Shown here in pieces: positions 44,182-56,700 of a DNA stretch of 64,000 nucleotides. The stretch lies in assembly GCA_941918925.1 (NCBI GenBank), contig OW799237.1, positions 69,123,626 through 69,187,625 of the forward strand, given 5' to 3'. Below the pieces are notes generated by a model. The model was given only the letters and a program-made list of their open reading frames with translations, did not search any database and had not been told where the DNA came from. Source of the stretch: Phyto melanocephala (taxonomy: Eukaryota > Arthropoda > Insecta > Diptera > Rhinophoridae). Within the stretch, counting starts at the first letter, position 1, and each line of letters starts with the position of its first letter. The translations under genes were made by a program, and so were the position numbers.

Positions 44182-46871
44182 GTATAAAACTACAAAGAAA
44201 TAAATTGGTCACAAACAGGAAGCTTATTTCCGAGAGAAAAAAGTTATATGAAGAACTGTTAGTTCAAAAAGAAAAAAATATTTCTACTACCTCTGCACAT
44301 AAAGCTATGTAGGTCGAATGCAAAACTTTGTAAAGAAAAGAATTAGGACGGTGAATACAAATACCTTTCAACTAAATTCTCTTGAACAAGATACATAAAA
44401 TTGAAGGAATTAATCTTTGTAGGTGCTCAAATATGAGAGCTTATGGACCACGCAACCTTTAAAATAAAGTTAAATAAAGTTGATGAAAGAGCATAAGCGG
44501 CTTTTATAAAGTTATATGCATACTTATGTACACAAGAAACCCTTTTTAAATTTGAGTAATAATTTTTTGAGTTCTTAGTAAATGTCTACTTTATTTAATA
44601 TTTGTATTTTTTTAGTAAAGATTAGATGAATGGATAGACTTCATTTTCTGTCTCTGCAAAGATTAAAAGAGGTTTTTGATTTGAACAAATATAAGAATGT
44701 TATAGGTGTACTTATTAAAGTCATACAGTAAACCAAAATCTGTTAAATTTTTATTAATACTTAATATTCGAAATTCACAATATGGTCAACCTTATTTTAT
44801 TAGAACGTATTTGCGTTTGGTAACATTGTCTCAAAGATAGTAATCTTTTTAAGGGACGCAAGGAAATTAAATTTAAAAAAATAATTGTGGCTATTTTGTA
44901 TTCCAAGTTGAATAGTAGTGTTCTGCTTTAAAATATAAAAACATGTAATATTAAATTTGGTATAATTTCTCATATTATTAGTCAAGAATCTGGAAAAAAA
45001 TAAATTTTTGGTGCATTAGGAATAATTTATTATATATGTACTAACTATTGGGTTATTATGATTTATTGTATCAGCACATCATATATTTATATTTAAAAGT
45101 AATATTGTTATTTATAATAGTGCTGAAACAATTTAATTCCGCTCGTATACTTTGGTATTCGGCATTTGATGGCTTGTGAAATTATTTAATTCTTATTAAA
45201 ATCTTCAAAGTAAAAGCACGTTCGAGTAAAATTTTGAAAAAAATAAAACAGATATATTTTTAAGGATTTGTTGATAGTAAAATTTTCCATTTATAAAATT
45301 TATATTCTCATATAATCAAGAAATGTTTAATAAATTCTTTATTTTTACATTGTACATACACATGTTCTTTAGATTTTTATATGTATACTCGTTATTTTCT
45401 ATCGAATCTTAAAGTATTATACATTTGGTAAATTTACATGGTCATTATGTTTTTAAGCCCTTCACAAGGGTATATTAAATGTTGTCATACCATTTGCAAT
45501 TTCTGCAAACATTATTTCCGACCCCATGAAACATTAAAACTTTATCAGTATTGGTGTGAAGTCCCCTAATTGACTATAAGCCCGTAGTATATAGTATCAA
45601 TACATCATTATTTTAATTATTTTTGAAATATTGCTCAAAAATGAGAACACGTTGTTCTATCGTGTAACGCTCCATTTTTATTAACCCTAAACTGTCAGCT
45701 GTCGAATTAAAAAAATCCTTTAAAAAAATTCCTAAAAGTGCTCTTTTTCACACTAACAGTTAATAGTTTAATCTTTTACTGTATGTATATCGTTACTATA
45801 AACGCAAAAATCCCTAACTAATATTTTACAAAATTTAGAGTAGACTAAAAAAAAAACACTTAAATTTCAAACATTAGTTTTTAAAGAAATTGTTCACCAA
45901 TAAAATTATTAATATAATCGCCAATTTTGCTCAGGGAAATTTTTTTAAGGTGATGTGTTTTAATTAAATATTATGGAATTTAAAAAAAACGAAACTAAAT
46001 TATTTGATTACAACAAAATATAATTTTCATACACACACAAAGTACATATACACAAACAAATATTTCTTATGTTATCTTTTCACTATCTGAGTTCTCATCT
46101 AAGTTTAACAACTGATTCACGTCCAGATTAAGAGTAGCTTCCCACAAGTATATTTAAGTTAAATCTAATTAACTTTATAATTGTTGGATATTAATTTTTA
46201 ATAAATAGTTCAACTCAGATGAGAAATCTAATGGTGTAAAGACAGCTTTAGTATTTCTAATTTTTTTCATAATTTTTTTTTAATATGTACTTCACAAATA
46301 ATATAATATATATAATTTCAATATAAATTTACTATTAACAACACACAAACAACGAATGACATTGCGTTAAAAAACTACCAGTTAAGCTCATAATATTATC
46401 AGGTAGTTAAACCACCACGTTTTGTAAAAAATTTTGCAAAAAATTTAGACAAATGACTAATTGTCTGATATCATGTCACAGTTTTTTTTAATTTGAATTT
46501 TTTTATACACATTCAACGTTCTAACTAATAATCACAGCGAACTGTTTTTATGATTAAATAAAATTAAATACTTATTTAGAGCAAAAATAAAAACTACACA
46601 AATCATCATACATTTACAGACATACATACAATATAAATATACATATTTTTTTTTAATACAGATACATATGTATGTATGTATGTATGAATATAGAATTCAT
46701 ATAATTTTTGCACTTTGATTTTTAAGTCATAAAAACTCATTTTTATTCCCTTCATGATTTTTCTTAGATAATAATTGATGAGCTACATTTTTATCAACAC
46801 AACTATCTCAATAACATATAATAAGTACCGACATTATTTTTAAAATTTTAAATTGCAGCACGCTAAAGCAG
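44182..46871. other. 2.7-kb AT-rich stretch, no gene
   Basis: No splice-bounded open frame recognised. Two scraps: a Helentron-like fragment (GCCCTTCACAAGGGTATATT, 45458) and, at 45610-45692 on the minus strand, MERYTIEQRVLIFEQYFKNN, the start of a mariner-type transposase. CATA/TATG microsatellites occur at 46600-46690. Confidence 0.4.
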
Positions 46872-47145
46872 CTAATACACGACATGTTTTTTACATCTGA
46901 CATTAATTTTGTTACTGCTAAACACGTACTTGTAGTGTGTTAGCATTAAAATATTGCTTCTGTAAAACACATGTGCTAAGTCATCTGCTTTGGCAAGCTA
47001 CCCCACATCAGCTGTTGGCAGGAATCTCTGCTGCTGAAAAACAATCAGCGGTGGTTGAGTGTTAAATAAGAATTTTGAGAGACATAAAGAATTACATATG
47101 GATACAAACTTAAAAAGTCAGATGTAAAAAACATGCTGTGTATTA
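46872..47145. mobile_element. 274-bp MITE (TIR TAATACAC..CATGTTTTTTACATC)
   Basis: CTAATACACGACATGTTTTT TACATCTGAC at the left (space added) pairs with the inverse of TTAATACACAGCATGTTTTT TACATCTGAC at the right. The interior is more GC-rich than its surroundings (GGCAAGCTACCCCACATCAG). No target duplication was identified. Confidence 0.75.
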
Positions 47146-47584
47146 ACGACTTAATGAATGTATTTTTATATGTACATATAAACATAATCCGACGTATTCG
47201 ATTTTCAAAATTTGTTTTGATCAACTGTTGTGCGAATAAGCAACTGCTACAATATTCTTTAATACAAATGTTTTACTTTTAACTTTGCTTAAGTTTAAGA
47301 TAATACAAGATTAATAAAATTGTTGGCTACTTGTTAAATGGACCCAAAACACAAAATGAATAATTATCCCAAATTCAAAAATGAAAAATCATCCCAATAT
47401 TAAATATGAAATTTAGTCGATATTTTTTAGAAAAAATGGAAAATTAAAAATGGTACCAGGTTATCTTTTAATAGTAGTTAAAAAATAGCCAATATAGTAA
47501 AATGAAATGAAAAATGTCAACAAAACGAAAATTTTGAATTAGAAGTGATTTTTTATTTTTAAAATAATGCCAAATATCCATTTT
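47146..47584. other. Spacer
   Basis: AT-rich; nothing recognised. Confidence 0.3.
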
Positions 47585-48672
47585 ACTTACGTAGGTATAA
47601 TGACCACATCGTAGCTTAGTCTAGATTTTAGATTTCATACAGTACGCTATTTTCTTTATTATTTCCGACGCCAGCTTTGACCTTGAATTTTTATATAGTA
47701 ACTGTATTCTACTGGTCAAGTCCTTCCATTCGATACCCACATTGTTGGGGTAAAAAAAAATCGTTCCGCCATTTTGTTTTAGACGCCATATTCAATTTTA
47801 CACTTTTTTATAGTTTATTACATTGTACTGGTCGAGCGCTTTTTTTGATACTAAAATTGTGGGGTTTAAAGGGGACAAAGTCGTAACTACTATATTCAAC
47901 TCATATGTATATTTGCCATTTAATCTAGGAAGCCATCTGGATTTATTTACTTTTCATATATAACTATATTTGAATACTAAAGCCCTTTCATTTGATCCCC
48001 ATATTGGCTTTCTTGGTTATATAGAAACAGAAAAATATCTATTTTCGTTTGTAAATTTTAGGAAAAACACCGAAGCAGTTGTACTTTGGTGCTGATATCT
48101 CAGTTGGATTCAAGCCGATTTGTAAGTTTTTCTTAGAAATAATTTCTGAGATTATGGCTTATAATTTGGTATCTTAAGCGTGGTCAAAAATTATTTAGGA
48201 GTTTAAAAAATTTGTATATATTTATAAAAAAATGTATTTTTTCAAATATTTTTTGTATAAGTATCTTTAAAAGCATACTAAATTTATTAAAAGTAACAAC
48301 TGTGTCTATAAATTATCTTACGGCCGGAAAATTTTAATTTTCGTGCTAAAAATAAACGGAAAACAGAGGCAGTCGTGTTTATTTGCTCATATCTCAGATA
48401 GTTATAGGGCGATTATGCTGATTGCCAATACAAATCTGCTCCCGAATATTTTTGATATTTTTGATACCTTGCACGGGTCTTGGCGATGTCAAGGGGCTTC
48501 AAAAAGCTGATTTCAACATATACACGGACAGACGGATAATGCTTAATCTACTCCCCTATTCACAAGTTTTCAGAAAATATATACTATATGGGGTCGGAAA
48601 TGAATATTGTAGAAATTTCACACGGAATGAAAAACCTATATGTATATACCCTTTTACACTGTCGTGTGAAAG
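47585..48672 (-). mobile_element. Family B Helentron-like repeat, almost complete
   Basis: Minus strand. 5' end at 48672 (inverse of CCTTTCACACGACAGTG), with TATATGGGGTCGGAAATGAA, the GAGCAAATAAACACG-type block, CTACTGGTCAAGTCCTTCCA and the CATCGTAGCTTAGTC block at 47609. The 3' hairpin end is missing. Confidence 0.65.
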
Positions 48673-49276
48673 GTGTACAAATATGTTTAACAGATACAAA
48701 TTTTTAAAATTTATTGCTCTACTAATAAATTGCATAAAAAAGTAATAAGCCGATTGGATATGAGTACCCTACTAATGAACATAAATGAAACGTTTATTTT
48801 TTTATGGATAATGAAAATTATACATCAAACACTACTTGTTAATATTCTTTATACCGCGAGAAATAAATTGTAATAATATTTTGAAATCGAAAATTCATTT
48901 ACCATTTTCTATAAATCAAGATCATAATCAAATTTGAATAAACTTTTTAGCAACCAAAAATTTATGGTAATTTTTCTATAAATCTAAATTTTTTATTAAA
49001 GATAAATTAATTAATTAATTTCTATAATCCTTTACATATTTATTATTATTTAGTGCCACTAATATGTCTTTAATTTAATATGTTGAAAACTAAAAGCCAC
49101 TTTAAATTAATAATATTTATAACTATTTTTAATGTCAACCATTTATTCTTGAAATGGTGCGAAAACATGATTATTAATTGTAATTATTTCTAATATAGTA
49201 TAGTACATGTAGTGCTTTAGCATTGATTAATGTCAAACGCTCAAATTATTTAACGATTTAAAAATTTTAATTATAA
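48673..49276. other. Spacer
   Basis: AT-rich; nothing recognised. Confidence 0.3.
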
Positions 49277-50110
49277 CAAGTAAGAATGCCAAATTCGGCC
49301 TTACTGAATCTGATAAAACCTTGCACAATCTTGTACATAGGTATAGCGACAAAAGCGTGGCTTAGCCTAGATTTCAGATTTAATGTTATACGCTATTTTG
49401 CTTTATTATTTCCGACGCCATATTTGATTTTGAATTTTTTCAAAGTTAACTGTATTCTAAAGGGTCCGCCAAATTACTTTGTTTTTTGAAAATGCTATAA
49501 AAAAAGGAGTAGCTTCGGCTGTGTGGCACGTAGCGCCGTCCTGTTAAAACCAAATGTTGCCAATATCCTCCTCTTCAATTTTTGTGAACAAAAATTCGTT
49601 CAACGTGTCCCGATAACGATTGCTATTGACTACGGCCACTCCTTGCTCATTTTCGAAGAAAAATGACCCCATTATGCCTCTCAACCAAAATCCGCACCAA
49701 ACAGTGACTCGTTTTGGGTGTATCGTCTTTTCAATGTATGCGTGCGGGTTTTCTGTGTCCCAAATGCGACAATTTTGCTTGTTTACATACCCGCCAAGAT
49801 TAAAATGAGCTTCATCTGAAAAGATGAAAATAAGATGAGTTCGAGCGTATACACAACCATATTCGTTCAGCGGAAGGATAAAACTAATTATCTGTCAAAT
49901 CAGACATGAGCTAAATGTTACCATTCACGAAATAAGCACTAGGCAAAGGCTTTCATTTGATACCTATATTAATGGGGTTGAGAAAAAAATTAACCGCAAT
50001 TTTGTTTAGTACGCCATCTTGGATTTAAACTTTTCATAATTTACTGTATTCTACTGATCAAGGCCTTTCATTTGATATCATTATTATGGGGGCTAAATTT
50101 TCGTTAATGT
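49277..50110 (-). mobile_element. Family B Helentron-like repeat split by a mariner copy
   Basis: AACAAGTAAGAATGCCAAAT with a decayed hairpin starts it. It runs to GTTAACTGTATTCTA at about 49458, then resumes at 49943 with GGCAAAGGCTTTCATTTGAT. The intervening DNA is the mariner-family relic. Confidence 0.65.
49459..49942 (-). mobile_element. Mariner-family copy, right end lost
   Basis: AAGGGTCCGCCAAATTACTT at the left; blocks shared with 36009-36544 (TAGCGCCGTCCTGTTAAAAC, AATATCCTCCTCTTCAATTT, CGTGCGGGTTTTCTGTGTCC, AAAATGAGCTTCATCTGAAA). It stops at CACGAAATAAGCACTA, before the TGGCGGACCCTT terminus. Confidence 0.7.
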
Positions 50111-50199
50111 GATATACGTATATAAGATTTGTTATTCTTTATAATGATAAAAAAAACATCCCATCGTTGAATTAAATATAAAATAAGTAAATGTATGTC

Positions 50200-50436
50200 T
50201 GTATATAAACCATTATGCCACCAAGTTCGCTCTAACCAGTTTACCATGTTTGTATAGATGTGTTCCGAAAAAACGAGGTGGTCTTGGTTTTTTCTTATAT
50301 CTCAATTGTTTTAAGACCGATTTTTCTGATTTTTAATACCAATCTGCTCCTAAGTATTTCTGATGTTTTGAAACTACACACGAATCTGAGCGTCAGAGAT
50401 CCGGATAGGAAAACTTCTGCTGAAAATTTTATAACA
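50200..50436 (-). mobile_element. Family A Helentron-like fragment
   Basis: CTCTAACCAGTTTACCATGT, then ATATCTCAATTGTTTTAAGA and ACCAATCTGCTCCTAAGTAT: the inverse of the middle of family A. Confidence 0.5.
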
Positions 50437-51138
50437 AACAAGTAAGAGTGCTATATTCGGCCGTTCCGAATTTGATAATACCCTTCACCATCATGGTATA
50501 ATCCCAACATCGTAGCTTAACCTATATTTCATGTTATACGCAATTTTTCTGTATTATTTCCGACGCCATCCATGATTTTGAATTTTTTACGTAGTTATCT
50601 GTATTCTACTAGTCAAGCCCTTTCATTTGATACCCATATTGATGGGGTAAACAAAATTGTATCCGCCATTTTGTTTCATACGCCATTGAGATTCAGCACA
50701 ATCAATAGCGATTCATTCCCGGATATTTCCAAAAGATTGATACCATACACAGATCTTAGGAACATATAGTTGCTTCTAAAAGTTGATTTCAACCAAATGA
50801 ACGGAAATGAAAATTGTAGAAATTACAAACGCAATGACAAAGCTATATATCGATACCTTACTACCCCAACCTCGTATCTTTAAAAATACGGTTTTGACTT
50901 TTTCATATCAAACGATTGTTTTATCCTTTAACTAAAAGAGACTAGTATATTATTACTACTAATATACATAAGTACAATCAATTCCTTAATATTTGCATTT
51001 AAACTTTTAACCAAACACCGAAGTATAAAAAGATGAACCGTTTTTTTGTCTCCTGAAAAATTTTATTTTTTTAAGATACGAGGTTGAGGAAGTAAGGCAT
51101 CGATATACCCTTGTGCACCACAGGTGAAGGGTATAAAA
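50437..51138 (-). mobile_element. Family B Helentron-like repeat with a nested MITE
   Basis: AACAAGTAAGAGTGCTATAT and the hairpin ATTCGGCCGTTCCGAAT at the left; CTACTAGTCAAGCCCTTTCA at 50606; ACCCTTGTGCACCACAGGTGAAGGGTAT-type end at the right (landmarks TACCCTTGTGC and GGTGAAGGGTAT). Shortened internally. Confidence 0.6.
50851..51102. mobile_element. 252-bp MITE (TIR CGATACCTTACT)
   Basis: CGATACCTTACTACCCCAAC and the inverse of CGATGCCTTACTTCCTCAAC, both followed by CTCGTATCTT. ATAT flanks both sides (50847-50850, 51103-51106). Nested in the family B repeat. Confidence 0.7.
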
Positions 51139-51690
51139 ATATGCGTAGATCCAGAAAAAATATATATAAACATGTATAAAAGGGCAAAGTATGCATATGA
51201 ATGCTATTACACCATTTCGTCTTTAAAGTGGTATTTAACTAATTAATAAAGTCTAATTTGGTAAATAAGCAGGGAAAACTAAAGGATAATTTAATTTTTG
51301 GGATACAAATTGTAGGGTATTTATCTAAAATGAGTATTTGGAAGCATAAATAACAGTAACATTTAGTTTAAAAAAGATAATAAAACAAATGATAATTTGA
51401 AATCTAGGTCACATGTGTTAAGGTATATTCACATTAGGTTAATATTTGACCAAATACGCTGAATTTCTGTCGTAAAAAATAAATTTTTAAGTAGTTCATT
51501 AAAAATTTTCCTGATTTAATCAAATTACAATATCAAGAGAATATTATATGTTTTAACGATATCTAGTGTAAGAACAATTACATGACTTTAAATAACTATC
51601 TACTTTAAGTATTAGTCATGCTTATTTAAACAAATATTTGCCAAATGTGAACGTAGCTTAGTTAGATATTCAAGCATTGGTATTAATATA
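51139..51690. other. Spacer
   Basis: AT-rich. Nothing recognised. Confidence 0.3.
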
Positions 51691-51703
51691 TAAATTATTA
51701 TAT

Positions 51704-51900
51704 GGTTAGGTTAGGTAGAACAGGCAGCTGTTGTGCAGCTCACTTGGGTCCATTATATTGATCCCTTTGTGATACCTGAATAGAAAAGTAAGAATAGAAT
51801 AGAAAGGAAGCAGACAAGTCCAGAGTCTCCGGCGGGAATCGAACCCGCGACCCCTAAACTAGCAGAACAGCACACTGCTGACTAGTCCATCGGGGCACCC
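51704..51900 (-). mobile_element. tRNA-derived SINE
   Basis: On the minus strand it starts GGGTGCCCCGATGGACTAGT, carries a pol III B box GGTTCGATTCC (inverse at 51835-51845) about 50 bases on, and ends CTACCTAACCTAACC. The first ~75 bases resemble a tRNA (acceptor-like start, A-box-like GATGGACTAGTCAG, B box), the rest is a tRNA-unrelated body. The 13-mer TAAATTATTATAT flanks both ends exactly (51691-51703, 51901-51913), showing target-primed retroposition. Total length 197 bp. Confidence 0.88.
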
Positions 51901-51913
51901 TAAATTATTATAT

Positions 51914-53413
51914 ACGTTTGATAAATCCTTGCCGCTGAAAAACATAAAAAAAATTAATTTTAAATCGGTTAATATAGACGGGTCAAATTAGCTGTAAGTT
52001 ACTTTCAAGATTTAGTCAGTTACGCTAATAATAAAAATTGTGATAATGTCGAAAATTTGTTAAAAAAAATGGCATAAATACAATTTTAAATTTTATGTTA
52101 TTTTGAAATTTAAGAATTTTTATAGAACACTCGTGCATACACTTGTTAAACTATTTACTCTCACCCACACTCAAACAATACAAGTCTACCTACACACACA
52201 AGCTATTGCTTGGCACAGTTATTTAAAAAAGAAAATAAGCAGAGAACCTTGCATACTTCTAGGTTAACTAAGAAAAAAAAAATCAATGCATAGTTTTAAA
52301 GGGTTTTGAGTTAGGAAAAACTTGGAAAAAATATAAATCATTAAATCAATAGTTTTCATACTTATATAAAATTATATAATAGTAGTTGTATGCCGTTTAT
52401 CGGTTAATTTTATAAATAAAGAAATGTTTAAGTAAAACAAATACAAACAACTCACCTTAGTAATTGCGTGACAACAAGAGCAAAACAATTTGTTCTACTT
52501 TCTAAAACCATTAATCAAGTCCTTTTTTCGTTTTCAAAAAGAAAAAAGAATTAATAAAAGTTGTATATACTATTTATGTATGTATATATTTATTTACTAT
52601 ATATTTACATGCATATATATGCACATAGATTTTATAATATTTGTTTTATTATATTACACAATTATTACATAAGTTTTATTTTTAACTTAATACAATGTTT
52701 AAACTAAAATAATTAGTTTCATGAATCTTTCAGACTATTTTAATAAAATTGTCTTGTTTAAAAATCACTGCGTTTTAAAGTTTTATAGGTATTATATGTT
52801 TGAAGTAAGTATTTATAATTTATTTTCTAGATATTTTTGTATCTTATGTCAGCGATAGCTATGCTCTGTTTCGCTGTGTTTAAAAAACTGACGGTAAAAA
52901 TAATCGAATTGTGTTTAGTTCAAACATTTGTGTGTTAGATTGTAAATTTTTTAAGAGAACGTGCTCCCAAAAATGTATGTTTGTATTCATATGTATGTAC
53001 ATATGTACTTATGTATACACGGTTGGAAAATAGTGATGGTGATAGTAGATTTTTTACATTTACGTGTATATGTAGTGTTTTATCAATAAGATACATTAAA
53101 TTGATATTACGAAAACATCGTAAATATGTAAATTTTGTTTAGCAGGTTTTTTTTTAAATAATTCCATCCCTGCTTATATTGTCTCTTTAGTTATTGAGTC
53201 AATACAATATAGTGTTGCCGAAATCACAATTCGATTTTAAACAGCTTACAATACAAAATTGTGCAAATTACAATAAAACAAACTAAATTTTCTTAAGGCC
53301 AACCAAACTAACTCTACAGCTTTAAACATTTTATTTTAATTTAAAAATAAAAATGTATGTAAAAAAATAAAGCACTAGACCGACCATATGATTTCATATT
53401 TTCTTGACTGTTT
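51914..53413. other. 1.5-kb AT-rich stretch, no gene
   Basis: TATG/TATA microsatellites (52570-52620, 52975-53020). No coding or repeat landmark recognised. Confidence 0.4.
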
Positions 53414-54316
53414 ATTATACTCTTCACACAGTGAAAAAGGGTATATATAGGTTTGTCATTCCGTGTGAAATTTCTACAATTTTGATTTCCGACCCCATAA
53501 AGTATATATTTTCTGAAAGCTTATGAATAGGGGAGTCGATTAAGCGCTGTCAGTCTGTCCGTCTGTCCGTCTGTCCGTCTGACCGTCTGTCCGTGTGTAT
53601 GTTGAAATCAACTTTTTGAAGCCCCCCGACATCGCTTGGACTCGGGTGAGGTATTAAAATATCAGAAATATTCGGGAGTAGATCGCTATTGAAAATCAGA
53701 AACATCGGTACATAAACAACTGAGATATGAGCAAAAACCCACAACCACCTCGATTTTTTTTTCACAAAAGCAACATTACAACAACAACATACATACATAC
53801 AAACGTGTATACTGGTTAGAGAAAACGTGGCATCGAATCCCAGCTGAGCCAAAAAAAATTTTTTTTTAATTTTTTTTTAATTTTTTTTTTTATTTTTTTT
53901 TTTTTTTTTTTTTTTATTTTTTATTTAATATATTATTTATATTATTATTATTTTTTTTTTTAATTTTTTTTTTTTTAATTTTTTTTTTATTTTTTTTTGT
54001 TTTGTATATATTATATACATAATAATTTTAAAAAAAATTTTTTTTTTTAAAAAATTTTTTTTTTTTTTTTAATTTTTTTTAAATTTTTTTTTTTAAATGT
54101 TTGTTTTATTTTTTTTTTTTTTTGTTTTTTTTTTAACATTCACACGTGAATTTATAATTTTACAATGGGACGTTTTTATATATGTATGTTTTTATATGTA
54201 TGTACGTATTTCATATGGGATGAATGGTGACACAAACCACTGTTATTGCATGAATTCACGTTGTGAAGGGTATATAAGATTCGGCACGGCCGAATATAGC
54301 GCTCTTACTTGTTTTT
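53414..54316 (+). mobile_element. Family A Helentron-like repeat, full length
   Basis: TATACTCTTCACACAGTGAA at the 5' end, a four-fold CTGTCCGTCTGTCCG run at 53550-53595, a long poly(T)/poly(A) centre (53855-54140) and GTGAAGGGTATATAAGATTC with the ATTCGGCACGGCCGAAT hairpin and CTCTTACTTGTTTT at the end. About 900 bp; very close to the copy at 28871-29756. Confidence 0.8.
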
Positions 54317-54371
54317 GTTATTTATTATTTTAATACAATTACATATATTCTTATTTTATTAACTTGGCAGC

Positions 54372-54517
54372 ATTGGCGTAGCTACACATTTTTCTGGGGG
54401 GGGTGGCAAAATATTAGATTATTTTTTTAAAATCTTTAAATGAATTAATATGATTATTGTAAATGTTTCCAAATTCGGAAGTCACCCCCCACAAAAGTTC
54501 TAGTTACGCCAATGACG
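54372..54517. mobile_element. ~146-bp MITE (TIR CATTGGCGTA)
   Basis: CATTGGCGTAGCTACACATT TTTCTGGGGGGG (space added) and the inverse of CATTGGCGTAACTAGAACTT..GGGGGG. No clear target duplication. The G-run next to each TIR is conserved in both arms. Confidence 0.6.
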
Positions 54518-56032
54518 GGTGTAAAGAGATTAAAATATAGTACACTATTGACTGAGCAAACAGTAATTAAATAAATATTTTTTGGATAATATTTGATATG
54601 ATAGCTCTTATCTTATAAATCGTAGCAAGACAACAGTATTAGTAATTTTTTCACGGAATATCTTTAAAAGTATTATAAGTAGAAAGGCACCAATTAATGT
54701 AAATAAATCGTCCTACAGTGATGAGTTTCCATGCAAATATCGGCAGAAATATAAGTACTTTTCCAAGAGCAATAAAACTTGACACAATTGTTCAATTCAC
54801 AACCTCGTAATGTATTCTGTATCGTCTTTTGAAATACAGTTATTTTAATTGGTTATAATTTTCCAGATAATCGGCAAATAGAATATGAAGGGCCTATAAT
54901 AAATGAATGTTAGCTTAACTCTAAAACCGTTTGTACACTTTGGTAAGTGAAATTTTGTTAAATTTAAGAATTTAAAGAACTGTTATCTATTAAGATTGAA
55001 CGACAAATTTCAGAAATATATAAAAATCCTTGAATTAAAAACGAATTAAATTTGTATTTCAGTACCTGATAAAACAAGCGAATTAAAAAATATCAATATT
55101 TTTATTTTAGGGCCTTTAAATATCTTATAAATTTAAAAACTTGTGAATTTAAAAACAATATTCCATTCTTAAAAATAATTCGTTTGCTTTTTGAAATAAT
55201 TTGTTAAATGATGATATCCCATTGACATTGTTTGTTAGAGGTTCAGTATTATTTTTTGAAAATTACAAAATTTAATCCCCATTATTAACTAATTAATATT
55301 ACTCATACGGTGACAGTAACATTTTTCAAGTTGAATACATAAAAAAGTGTATTAAAAACTTTTTTTGAAAATAAGTTTTAGAGTAATTTTAGCCCGGGTA
55401 AACCGGTTTATACAAAAGATATTATAACAAACTTTCTAAGCATATACAGAAACATTTGCAAGACCGACACAATATATCAAAAATATAAACATATTATTCA
55501 AAAATAAAAACTGTTTGAAACAGGTAAGTTTTTTTTGGTAAAAACCCGGTTAACCGGTTTTTGGCTTTTTAATACTTGAAAATTAAATTGAATCAAATTT
55601 CTATAATATTTTTATACAACACCTCTAGTGCTTCTTTATTTAAATTATCTGTTAAAAAAGTACCAATTGAGTTATTAAGTTTTAAAGGTTTTACTGTTAA
55701 TTATTATAAATAAAGTTTATTAAAGGCTTATTTGACGGATGTCTTACAGAATAAGCTCTAAATAAATCTAAAATATTTTTTTATTAATACGGCAGTAAAT
55801 ATTTATTGGCTAATCAAATAATTAATATCATATTCATAAACTAATATATGTATGTACATTACTAGACGTGCAGTACGATAAATAATGTATTAAGTACATA
55901 ATTTTAGTTACTTCGAGTAGTACTATTATGATAGTATTAGTAACCTAAATAAAAGCTTTAAACAAGTTCCATATAAATATAAGTTTTTTAAACACATTTA
56001 TCAAAATTTTTAAAGAAAAAATAAATTTTTAT
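54518..56032. other. 1.5-kb stretch, one inverted repeat
   Basis: AT-rich without a gene. At 55393-55413 CCCGGGTAAACCGGTTTATA faces AACCCGGTTAACCGGTTTTT at 55545-55564 as a rough inverted pair about 150 bp apart, perhaps a small MITE. Confidence 0.35.
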
Positions 56033-56700
56033 TTTTGATACCCTTTACCATCATATACATAAATAGATATAATGACCTCATCGTAGCTTAACTTAGATTG
56101 AAAATTTTATGTTATACGTAATTTTGCTGTTTCCGAAGCTATCTTTAATTTTGAACTTTAACATAATTAACTGTATTTTACCAATCAAGCTCCTTTTATT
56201 GATAACAAAAAATAATATTCGACATTATGTTTCGGACGCTATCTTAGATTTAAGAGGGATCAAGCCCTCTCACTTGATACCAATAATGTGGGGTGGTTGA
56301 AGTTAACAAATTCGTAAATATTTTATTTAGCCTATATAGTCCACAATTTTATCTAGGACACCATCTTGTTTTTTTTCTTTGTTAAGCTCTTTTATTTGAT
56401 ACAAATATATTGGGAAGTAATTAACTACTCTATGTATTTTAACTATATAAAATTTGTTTTATGCCATTTTGCAGTGGCAAAAATCATAGATTTTAAATTT
56501 TTATATCAAGCGATTTTTTTTGGTATCTGTTTTGCCAGAAGCTGAGAAAACAGATTCTTGTTTGTAAATTTATAAAAAAAGCAGCGAAGCTGTCAAACCG
56601 ATTTGTAATTTTTCTCAGAAATAATTTTCGAGACTATGGCTTGCAATTTGGTGTCTTAAGCGTGTTCAAAAATTAGTTAAGAGCTTTATGATTATATAAT
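56033..56700 (-). mobile_element. Family B Helentron-like repeat, decayed
   Basis: GATACCCTTTACCATCATAT, CTCATCGTAGCTTAACTTAG, CTGTATTTTACCAATCAAGC and TTTGGTGTCTTAAGCGTG in family B order (minus strand). Both termini are missing or degraded. Confidence 0.55.

Noticed and set aside
51825..51900. Functional tRNA gene
   Set aside because: The B box and tRNA-like head belong to a SINE: acceptor pairing is poor, the unit continues into a tRNA-unrelated body, and a 13-bp duplication surrounds all 197 bp.
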